Positions 6,945 through 12,979 of a DNA stretch of 12,979 bases are shown here, one piece after another. Below the pieces are notes generated by a model. The model worked only from the letters and a program-made list of their open reading frames with translations. It searched no databases and was not told the origin of the DNA. Every line of letters starts with the position of its first letter. Positions within the stretch are counted from its first letter, which is position 1. The stretch comes from an uncultured Clostridium sp. (GTDB lineage Bacteria > Bacillota > Clostridia > Clostridiales > Clostridiaceae). The stretch is from assembly GCA_900543325.1 (NCBI GenBank), contig UQQU01000083.1, positions 1 to 12,979 on the forward strand, given 5' to 3'. The translations under genes were made by a program, and so were the position numbers.

Positions 6945-8615
6945 ATGAAAAGTGATATTCAAATAGCACAAGAGGCAAAGATGGAACCTATAGTAAAGAT
7001 TGCTGAAAAGTTAAACTTAAGTGAGGACGATATAGAACTTTACGGGAAATATAAGTGTAAGATTTCTTTGGATGTATTAAATAATAATAAAGATAAGAAA
7101 GATGGAAAATTAGTTCTTGTTACAGCGATAAATCCTACACCAGCTGGAGAAGGGAAATCTACAGTTACGGTAGGATTAGGGCAAGCTTTATGTAAAACTG
7201 GCAAAAAAGCTGTAATAGCTTTAAGAGAACCGTCTTTAGGACCTGTGTTTGGAGTAAAAGGAGGAGCAGCTGGTGGTGGATATGCGCAAGTTGTTCCAAT
7301 GGAAGATATAAATTTACATTTTACAGGAGACATGCATGCTATTACTACAGCGAATAATTTATTATGTGCTGCTATAGATAATCATATTCACCAAGGAAAT
7401 GTTCTTAGAATAGATTCAAGAAGAATTATATTTAAAAGAGTTATGGATATGAATGATAGAGCTTTAAGAAATATAGTTGTAGGTATGGGAGGAAAAGTTA
7501 ATGGATTCTTAAGAGAAGATGGATTCATGATAACTGTTGCTTCTGAAATAATGGCAATTCTTTGCTTAGCTACAAGTCTATCAGATTTAAAGGAAAGAAT
7601 GGGTAATATATTAATTGCATATGATTTAGATGGAAATCCAGTATATGCAAAACAATTAGAAGTTCAAGGGGCTATGGCATTATTAATGAAAGATGCTGTT
7701 AAGCCTAATCTAGTTCAAACTTTGGAAAATACACCAGCTATAATCCATGGAGGACCATTTGCAAATATTGCGCATGGATGCAATTCTATAGTTGCAACAA
7801 AGATGGCATTAAAATTAGGTGATGTTGTTGTCACTGAAGGAGGATTTGGTGCTGATTTAGGAGCTGAAAAATTCTTAGATATAAAATGTAGATATGGTAA
7901 TTTAACTCCAAATTGTGTAGTTATCGTTGCTACAATGAGAGCTTTAAAGCATCATGGAGGAGTTAAAAAGGAAGAGTTAAATACACCAAATGTAGAGGCG
8001 TTAGCTAAAGGAATAGTTAATTTAGAGAAACAGATAGAAAATATGAAGAAGTATAATGTACCAGTTGTAGTTGCTATTAATAAGTTTGTAACAGATTCTA
8101 ATGAAGAAATACAATTTATTAAGGATTTCTGTGAAAAGTTAGAAGTAAAAGTAGCTCTAAGTGATGTTTGGGCTAAAGGTGGAGAAGGTGGATTGGAATT
8201 AGCTAATATAGTGAATGAAGTATTAGATAATGAAGAGTCTAACTTCAAAGTATTATATGATGAGAAAGACACAATTAAGGATAAAATTTTAACTATTGCC
8301 AAGGAAATATACGGGGCAAAAAATGTTTTATATACACCTGCAGCAAATAGACAAATTGCAGAACTTGAGAGATTTGAATTAGATAAATTACCTATTTGTA
8401 TGGCTAAAACTCAATATTCATTATCAGATAATCCAGCACTATTAGGAAGACCTGAAAATTTTGATATAACAGTTAAGGAAGTTAGAGTATCAAATGGAGC
8501 AGGATTTATAGTTGTTTTAACTGGAGATATAATGACAATGCCAGGTCTACCAAAAGTTCCAGCAGCTAATAGAATGGATATTCTAGAAAATGGAGAGATT
8601 GTAGGATTATTTTAA
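6945..8615 (+). CDS. fhs: Formate-tetrahydrofolate ligase
   Basis: This enzyme, also called 10-formyltetrahydrofolate synthetase, joins formate to tetrahydrofolate with ATP hydrolysis. It feeds one-carbon units into purine and fMet-tRNA synthesis, and into the methyl branch of the Wood-Ljungdahl pathway in acetogens. The 556-residue product is the usual length. It shows the family's ATP loop PTPAGEGKST (64-73), followed by REPSLGPVFGVKGGAAGGGY and the conserved HGGPFANIAHGC and TEGGFGADLGAEKF segments. AAGGAGG (6930-6936) sits 8 nt before ATG. It has its own promoter, lies after a terminator and is probably transcribed alone or with leakage into coaX. It is not part of this block in B. subtilis. 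No other Wood-Ljungdahl gene is in the window, so acetogenesis cannot be claimed. Confidence 0.98.
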   Translation: MKSDIQIAQEAKMEPIVKIAEKLNLSEDDIELYGKYKCKISLDVLNNNKDKKDGKLVLVTAINPTPAGEGKSTVTVGLGQALCKTGKKAVIALREPSLGPVFGVKGGAAGGGYAQVVPMEDINLHFTGDMHAITTANNLLCAAIDNHIHQGNVLRIDSRRIIFKRVMDMNDRALRNIVVGMGGKVNGFLREDGFMITVASEIMAILCLATSLSDLKERMGNILIAYDLDGNPVYAKQLEVQGAMALLMKDAVKPNLVQTLENTPAIIHGGPFANIAHGCNSIVATKMALKLGDVVVTEGGFGADLGAEKFLDIKCRYGNLTPNCVVIVATMRALKHHGGVKKEELNTPNVEALAKGIVNLEKQIENMKKYNVPVVVAINKFVTDSNEEIQFIKDFCEKLEVKVALSDVWAKGGEGGLELANIVNEVLDNEESNFKVLYDEKDTIKDKILTIAKEIYGAKNVLYTPAANRQIAELERFELDKLPICMAKTQYSLSDNPALLGRPENFDITVKEVRVSNGAGFIVVLTGDIMTMPGLPKVPAANRMDILENGEIVGLF

Positions 8616-8634
8616 TTTTTAAAATTTACAACAC

Positions 8635-8662
8635 TTGACAAATAGTATGTAATTGTTAAAAT
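8635..8662 (+). promoter_or_regulatory. Promoter of coaX-dusB
   Basis: A perfect TTGACA (8635-8640), a 16-nt spacer and TAAAAT (8657-8662, 5 of 6), with TGT (8654-8656) giving an extended -10. It starts 20 nt after the fhs stop. Predicted start of transcription is about 8669, leaving a leader of about 75 nt. Confidence 0.75.
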
Positions 8663-8700
8663 TAAAGTATTAGTTTTAATTACTGTTTAATATTACGATA

Positions 8701-8726
8701 AAAGCGGCTTTAGGGCTGCTTTAATT
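8701..8726 (+). terminator. Hairpin in the coaX leader, weak terminator or attenuator
   Basis: AAAGCGGC (8701-8708) pairs with GCTGCTTT (8715-8722) with one G-T pair and a 6-nt loop, followed by AATT and only a poor T tract. It lies downstream of the predicted coaX promoter, so any fhs transcript would also pass through it. It may end fhs transcription inefficiently or modulate coaX. Its function is not proven. Confidence 0.4.
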
Positions 8727-8745
8727 ATGTTAAGGTGGTGCGTTT

Positions 8746-9525
8746 ATGATTCTACTGGTAGATGTGGGGAATACCAATATAGTTATAGGAGTATATAAAG
8801 ATAATGATTATATAGCTGGTTGGAGAATTTCTACGGATTCCAAAAAAACTTCAGATGAATATGGGATACAAATGATACAATTATTCAATCAAAATGATTT
8901 AAATCCAAAAGAAGTTACGGGAATAATAATATCTTCTGTTGTACCTAATATAATGCATTCTTTAGAGAATATGATAAAGAAGAGTTTTAATATAGATCCT
9001 ATAATTGTTGGACCTGGAGTAAAAACAGGTATAAATATTAAATATGATAACCCTAAGGAAGTAGGAGCAGATAGAATAGTAAATGCAGTTGCTGCTCATG
9101 AAATATATAGAAGAGACGTAATAATTATTGATTTTGGTACAGCTACTACTTATTGTGCAGTTACTGAAGGTGGTAATTATTTGGGTGGATGCATTTGTCC
9201 AGGTGTAAGAATATCTTCAGATGCTTTATTTGAAAGAGCAGCAAAGCTACCGAGGGTAGAGTTAGAATTACCAAAAAGTATAATATGTAAAAATACAGTT
9301 TCAAGTATGCAAGCTGGTATATTGTATGGATATATAGGGCAAGTAGAATATATAGTTAATAAAATAAAGAGTGAAATGGTTGCAATGGGACTTGAAAATC
9401 CATATGTAATTGCAACAGGAGGATTAGCTAATTTAATAGCAAAGTCGACAGATGTAATAGATAAAGTTGATTCTAGCTTAACATTAGAGGGGTTAAGAAT
9501 AATATATGATAAAAATAAGGAGTAA
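8746..9525 (+). CDS. coaX: Type III pantothenate kinase
   Basis: CoaX phosphorylates pantothenate, the first committed step of coenzyme A synthesis. The type III enzyme belongs to the ASKHA fold and, unlike type I, is generally not feedback-inhibited by CoA. The 259-residue protein (B. subtilis: 258) shows the N-terminal phosphate motif DVGNTN (6-11), GADR (107-110) with the probable catalytic base D109, and the second phosphate motif DFGTATT (129-135). A GGCICPGVRISSDALF segment follows. AAGGTGG (8732-8738) lies 7 nt before ATG. Older annotation may call this family Baf transcriptional activators. It is followed by dusB at a 4-nt gap, and neighbours ftsH in Bacillus but is separated here by fhs. 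Confidence 0.96.
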   Translation: MILLVDVGNTNIVIGVYKDNDYIAGWRISTDSKKTSDEYGIQMIQLFNQNDLNPKEVTGIIISSVVPNIMHSLENMIKKSFNIDPIIVGPGVKTGINIKYDNPKEVGADRIVNAVAAHEIYRRDVIIIDFGTATTYCAVTEGGNYLGGCICPGVRISSDALFERAAKLPRVELELPKSIICKNTVSSMQAGILYGYIGQVEYIVNKIKSEMVAMGLENPYVIATGGLANLIAKSTDVIDKVDSSLTLEGLRIIYDKNKE

Positions 9526-9529
9526 ATAA

Positions 9530-10510
9530 ATGAAAATAGGAAACCTTAATTTTGAAAAAAGTGTTTTCTTAGCACCTATGGCAGGAGTTACTGATATTTC
9601 TTTTAGAGGCTTATGTAAAGAAATGGGCTGTGGATTAGTTTATACTGAAATGGTAAGTGCGAAAGCTTTATATTATGGTAGTGAAAATACACAAGCGCTT
9701 CTAAGAATAGCTGATGAAGAAAAACCAGTAGCAGCTCAAATTTTTGGGAATGATCCTAAGATAATGGCTGAAGTAGTGCAAAATCATTTTAATAAAATAG
9801 ATGATATATGTATTTTAGACATTAATATGGGATGTCCAGCACCTAAGATAACAAAAAATGGTGAAGGGTCAGCATTAATGTTAAATCCTAAATTAGCTGG
9901 AGAAATAGTCAGTGAAATAAAAAAAGTTTCAAATAAGCCAGTTACAGTTAAATTTAGAAAAGGATATGATGATGATAATATTAATGCGGTAGAATTCGCA
10001 AAGATTATGGAGTATTCAGGAGCAGATGCAATTGCTATTCATGGAAGAACTAAAAAGCAAATGTATGAAGGTAAGGCAGATTGGGATATAATAGGTAAAG
10101 TAAAGAAAGCTGTTTCAATTCCTGTTATAGGCAATGGAGATGTATTTACACCAGAAGATGCTTTAAGAATGAAAGAAATAACTGACTGTGATGCAATAAT
10201 GATTGCAAGAGGAAGTATGGGAAATCCATGGATATTTAATCAAATAGAAAGAGTACTAAATGGTAAGGAAATATTGCCTATTAGTGCAGAAGAAAAGATT
10301 AATATGTGCTTAAGACATTATGAGTTAGCAATTAAATACGATGGTGAGTTTAAAGCTGTTAGAGAAATGAGAAAACATACAGCATGGTATTTAAAAGGAT
10401 TGCCTAAAAGCAGTGAAATTAGAAATGTAGTAAATAGTTTATCTACGACACAAGAAGTAATTAATACATTACAAAATTATAAAGAAGAATTAATGAATTT
10501 ATGTTTATAG
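9530..10510 (+). CDS. dusB: tRNA-dihydrouridine synthase, DusB family
   Basis: Dus enzymes use FMN and NADPH to reduce uridines to dihydrouridine in the D loop of tRNAs. The 326-residue protein has an N-terminal TIM barrel with LAPMAGVTD (14-22) and the signature INMGCPAPK, where C102 is the expected catalytic acid. FMN-phosphate segments IHGRTKKQMYEGKADW and IPVIGNGDVF and the ARGSMGNPW motif follow, then a helical C-terminal tRNA-binding domain. AAGGAG (9517-9522) overlaps the 3' end of coaX, 7 nt before ATG, so the two genes are very probably co-transcribed. In B. subtilis the homologue (yacF) also precedes lysS. The DusB subfamily is inferred from the Firmicute context and length; which D-loop position is modified cannot be read from sequence. 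Confidence 0.93.
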   Translation: MKIGNLNFEKSVFLAPMAGVTDISFRGLCKEMGCGLVYTEMVSAKALYYGSENTQALLRIADEEKPVAAQIFGNDPKIMAEVVQNHFNKIDDICILDINMGCPAPKITKNGEGSALMLNPKLAGEIVSEIKKVSNKPVTVKFRKGYDDDNINAVEFAKIMEYSGADAIAIHGRTKKQMYEGKADWDIIGKVKKAVSIPVIGNGDVFTPEDALRMKEITDCDAIMIARGSMGNPWIFNQIERVLNGKEILPISAEEKINMCLRHYELAIKYDGEFKAVREMRKHTAWYLKGLPKSSEIRNVVNSLSTTQEVINTLQNYKEELMNLCL

Positions 10511-10574
10511 AGATGTATTACTTATTATTAATATTATAGTAATATAGAAGTGCTTAAAATAGTTAGTTATTTTA

Positions 10575-10603
10575 TTGACAGATGAAATAGCCTGATTTAT
10601 AAT
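10575..10603 (+). promoter_or_regulatory. Consensus promoter of greA-lysS
   Basis: TTGACA (10575-10580), a 17-nt spacer and TATAAT (10598-10603) match the sigma-A consensus at all 12 positions. AT-rich DNA upstream could act as an UP element. Transcription would start near 10610, giving a leader of about 70 nt. Confidence 0.88.
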
Positions 10604-10627
10604 ATTTAAAATGATTTTAAGATTACT

Positions 10628-10664
10628 AAGCTTTTGTATTTAATATATGAATACGGTTAAGCTT
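10628..10664 (+). promoter_or_regulatory. Hairpin in the greA 5' leader
   Basis: AAGCTT (10628-10633) pairs with AAGCTT (10659-10664), and inside it GTATT (10636-10640) pairs with AATAC (10650-10654) around a 9-nt loop, with a small internal loop between. It ends 2 nt before the greA ribosome site AAGGGGAG (10667-10674), so it could affect initiation. There is no T tract, so it is not a terminator. Confidence 0.45.
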
Positions 10665-10680
10665 TGAAGGGGAGAAAGAT

Positions 10681-11163
10681 ATGAGTCAATCAAAAAAATT
10701 TATAATGACTTACGAAGGTGTTAAAAAACTTGAAGAGGAATTAGAATACTTAAAAACAGTAAAAAGAAAAGAAATTACAGAGAAAATAAAAGTAGCTTTA
10801 GGATATGGAGATTTAAGTGAAAATTCTGAGTATGATGAAGCTAAAAACGACCAAGCCTTTACTGAAGGAAGAATAATTCAATTAGAGAACATGTTAAAAA
10901 ATGCTGTAGTTGTTGATGAAAGTGAAATTCCAAAAGATAAGGTTTCAGTAGGATCAATAGTTAAAGTTATGGATTACGAATTTGATGAAGAAGTTGAATA
11001 TACAATAGTTGGTTCAGCAGAAGCAGATCCAATGAATTTTAAAATATCAAATGAATCACCAGTAGGTAGTGCGTTAATAGGAAAGAAAGTTGGAGATGTA
11101 GTAGAAGTTGCAGTTCCAAGTGGAGTAAGTAAGTTTGAGATCTTAGAAATAAGAAGAGACTAA
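10681..11163 (+). CDS. greA: Transcription elongation factor GreA
   Basis: GreA enters the secondary channel of RNA polymerase and stimulates cleavage of the backtracked transcript, rescuing stalled complexes. The 160-residue protein has the expected N-terminal antiparallel coiled coil (about 5-78) and a C-terminal FKBP-like domain (about 83-160). The coil tip carries GDLSENSEYDEAK, with the acidic D44 and E47 corresponding to the E. coli D41 and E44 that aid Mg2+ binding in the polymerase active site. The C-terminal part includes SVGSIVKV and PVGSALIGKKVGDVVEV. The ribosome site AAGGGGAG lies 6 nt before ATG. lysS starts 15 nt after its stop, so they form one operon driven by the consensus promoter. 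Confidence 0.97.
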   Translation: MSQSKKFIMTYEGVKKLEEELEYLKTVKRKEITEKIKVALGYGDLSENSEYDEAKNDQAFTEGRIIQLENMLKNAVVVDESEIPKDKVSVGSIVKVMDYEFDEEVEYTIVGSAEADPMNFKISNESPVGSALIGKKVGDVVEVAVPSGVSKFEILEIRRD

Positions 11164-11178
11164 TTGGAGGTATAGTGA

Positions 11179-12684
11179 ATGTCAGCTGAAGAAATGAACA
11201 TGCAAGAACTAGAGTCACAATTCAATGAGCAAGAAAGATTAAGAAGAGAGAAGCTAGTTCAATTACAACAAGAGGGAAAGGATCCTTTTGATGTATATAA
11301 AGTTAATAGAACACATAGTTCACAACAAGTTAAAGATAACTTTGAAACTTTACAAGGTAAAGAAGTTACTGTTGCTGGTAGAATTATGTCTAAGAGAGGA
11401 CAAGGAAAAGTTGTTTTCTCTGATATACATGATAGAGATGGGAAAATTCAATTATTCATAAAGATTGATGAAGTTGGAGAAGAGGCTTTAAAACAATACA
11501 AGACTAATGATTTAGGTGATTGGGTTGCTTGTACTGGTGAAGTATTTAAGACTAAAACAGGAGAAATCTCTGTTAAGGCTAAAACTTTAGAATTAATATG
11601 TAAGTCTTTAAAACCACTTCCAGAAAAGTGGCATGGATTAAAAGATCCTGATTTAAGATATAGACAAAGAGAAGTAGATATAATAACTAACCCAGAAGTT
11701 AAAACTACTTTCATGAAGAGAAGTCAAATAATAAAAGGAATAAGAGAATTCTTAGATAATAGAGGATTCTTAGAAGTTGAAACTCCAATGCTTGCTACTA
11801 TAGCTGGTGGAGCATCTGCTAGACCGTTTATAACTCACCACAATACATTAGATTTAGATATGTTCTTAAGAATAGCTCCAGAGTTATACTTAAAGAGATG
11901 TATTGTTGCTGGATTTGAAAAAGTTTATGAATTAGGAAGAACTTTCAGAAATGAAGGAATGTCTGTAAGACATAATCCAGAATTTACTATGATAGAATTA
12001 TACCAAGCATTTGCTGATTATAATGATATGATGGAATTAACTGAAAATATGGTTGCAGAAGTATGTAAGAAAGTTAATGGAACTACTAAGGTTACTTACC
12101 AAGGGACTGAAATTGACTTTATGCCACCATGGAGAAGAATAACTATGGTTGATGCTGTTAAAGAATATGCTGGAGTAGATTTCAAAGAAATTAAATCTAA
12201 TGAAGAAGCTCAAGCTATTGCTAAAGAAAAGCATTTAGAATTCCCAAAACCAATAAATACTGTAACTAAAGGTGAAGTATTAAATGCGTTATATGAAGAA
12301 TTCTGTGAAGAGCATATGATTCAACCAACATTCATTATAGATTATCCAGTAGAAATTTCACCTCTTACAAAGAAAAAGAGAGGCGATGAAATGTTTACTG
12401 AAAGATTTGAAGGATTCGTATTTGGTAGAGAATTATGTAATGCATATTCTGAATTAAATGATCCAATCGTTCAAAGAGAAAGATTCGCTCAACAAGAAAA
12501 AGAAAGAGAACTTGGTGATGATGAAGCTTATATGATAGATGAAGAATTCATGAGTGCATTAGAAACAGGTATGCCACCAACAGGTGGATTAGGAATAGGA
12601 ATAGATAGATTAATAATGTTCTTAACTGATTCAGCATCAATAAGAGACGTTATATTATTCCCAACAATGAAACCACAAAACTAA
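11179..12684 (+). CDS. lysS: Lysyl-tRNA synthetase, class II
   Basis: LysRS charges tRNA-Lys with lysine using ATP. The 501-residue protein (B. subtilis: 499) has an N-terminal OB-fold anticodon domain (about 60-165, including VAGRIMSKRGQGKVVF). The class II catalytic core shows motif 1 around GFLEVETPML, motif 2 beginning TFRNEGMSVRHNPEF (F256, R257, N258, E259) and motif 3 GLGIGIDRL (471-478, R477), ending in LFPTMKP. GGAGG (11166-11170) lies 8 nt before ATG. It is the second gene after greA and precedes a strong terminator. With a 15-nt gap there is no room for a T-box leader, so control by uncharged tRNA through a T-box is unlikely. Class I LysRS is excluded by the class II motifs. Confidence 0.98.
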   Translation: MSAEEMNMQELESQFNEQERLRREKLVQLQQEGKDPFDVYKVNRTHSSQQVKDNFETLQGKEVTVAGRIMSKRGQGKVVFSDIHDRDGKIQLFIKIDEVGEEALKQYKTNDLGDWVACTGEVFKTKTGEISVKAKTLELICKSLKPLPEKWHGLKDPDLRYRQREVDIITNPEVKTTFMKRSQIIKGIREFLDNRGFLEVETPMLATIAGGASARPFITHHNTLDLDMFLRIAPELYLKRCIVAGFEKVYELGRTFRNEGMSVRHNPEFTMIELYQAFADYNDMMELTENMVAEVCKKVNGTTKVTYQGTEIDFMPPWRRITMVDAVKEYAGVDFKEIKSNEEAQAIAKEKHLEFPKPINTVTKGEVLNALYEEFCEEHMIQPTFIIDYPVEISPLTKKKRGDEMFTERFEGFVFGRELCNAYSELNDPIVQRERFAQQEKERELGDDEAYMIDEEFMSALETGMPPTGGLGIGIDRLIMFLTDSASIRDVILFPTMKPQN

Positions 12685-12686
12685 TT

Positions 12687-12711
12687 AAAACCACCGAAAG
12701 GTGGTTTTTTT
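12687..12711 (+). terminator. Rho-independent terminator after lysS
   Basis: AAAACCACC (12687-12695), GAAA tetraloop, GGTGGTTTT (12700-12708) with a T run from 12705 to 12711. It lies 2 nt after the lysS stop and ends the greA-lysS unit. Confidence 0.94.
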
Positions 12712-12859
12712 ATTATTACTTAAATAAATTATAGTTAAGAGATGAATTTAAATGGAGTAAATTAAAGTATGAAATATACATTTTACAAGTTTTATAATGA
12801 ATTTTTGTCTGATAAAAAGAAATAATGAATAAAAAAATAAAAAAAATAGAAAAAAGGGG
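12712..12859. other. Gene-free spacer between lysS and tRNA-Asn
   Basis: I see no credible coding sequence. The last part (about 12828-12858) is a run of A tracts directly upstream of the tRNA promoter, suitable as an UP element for high expression. Confidence 0.5.
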
Positions 12860-12887
12860 TTGCATTTTATATAAAAGCTGATATAAT
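12860..12887 (+). promoter_or_regulatory. tRNA-Asn promoter with extended -10
   Basis: A perfect TATAAT (12882-12887) preceded by TGA (12879-12881) forms an extended -10. A weak -35 TTGCAT (12860-12865) lies 16 nt upstream. Transcription would begin about 12894, some 10 nt before the mature tRNA. A stable-RNA promoter probably serving a tRNA cluster that continues beyond the window. Confidence 0.75.
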
Positions 12888-12904
12888 AAATTATGCAATG
12901 ACAT

Positions 12905-12979
<75 letters not shown>

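Noticed and set aside
11164..11178. T-box or lysine riboswitch for lysS
   Set aside because: The gap to greA is 15 nt, too small for either, and the greA leader lacks the T-box sequence TGGNACCGCG.

Overview
The window is a chromosomal housekeeping segment of a low-GC, endospore-forming Firmicute, most likely Clostridium sensu stricto. Supporting signs are the very AT-rich intergenic DNA, AT-rich codon use (AGA, ATA, TTA), AGGAGG-type ribosome sites, spoIIE as a sporulation marker, and formate-tetrahydrofolate ligase (fhs), which is common in anaerobic clostridia. All nine protein genes are on the + strand, full length, and flanked by tRNA genes. I cannot name the species from sequence alone.

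Layout: the 3' half of tRNA-Leu(UAA) and its terminator (1-86); a gene-free AT-rich region holding the spoIIE promoter (87-383); spoIIE (384-2768) and terminator; a promoter-operator-like site followed by tilS, hpt and ftsH as one likely operon ending in a terminator at 6757-6780; a spacer with several inverted repeats and an extended -10 promoter; fhs (6945-8615); a promoter and leader hairpin followed by coaX and dusB (8746-10510); a consensus promoter and leader hairpin followed by greA and lysS (10681-12684) and a strong terminator; then a gene-free spacer with a promoter and a complete tRNA-Asn(GUU) (12905-12979).

The order spoIIE-tilS-hpt-ftsH-coaX-dusB-lysS resembles the conserved block of Bacillus subtilis, where tRNA genes also precede spoIIE. 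Relative to that block, fhs sits between ftsH and coaX, and greA precedes lysS. The genes serve core functions: SpoIIE activates sigma-F in the forespore, TilS, DusB, LysRS and the tRNAs serve decoding, Hpt salvages purines, Fhs supplies one-carbon units, CoaX starts CoA synthesis, FtsH does membrane proteolysis and GreA rescues stalled RNA polymerase.

I see no mobile element, CRISPR array, defence system, toxin-antitoxin pair, broken gene or evidence of transfer, and no undescribed multi-gene system. Points that merit a second look are regulatory: the 21-nt promoter spacer of spoIIE, the palindrome in the tilS promoter, the overlapping inverted repeats before fhs, and the leader hairpins of coaX and greA.
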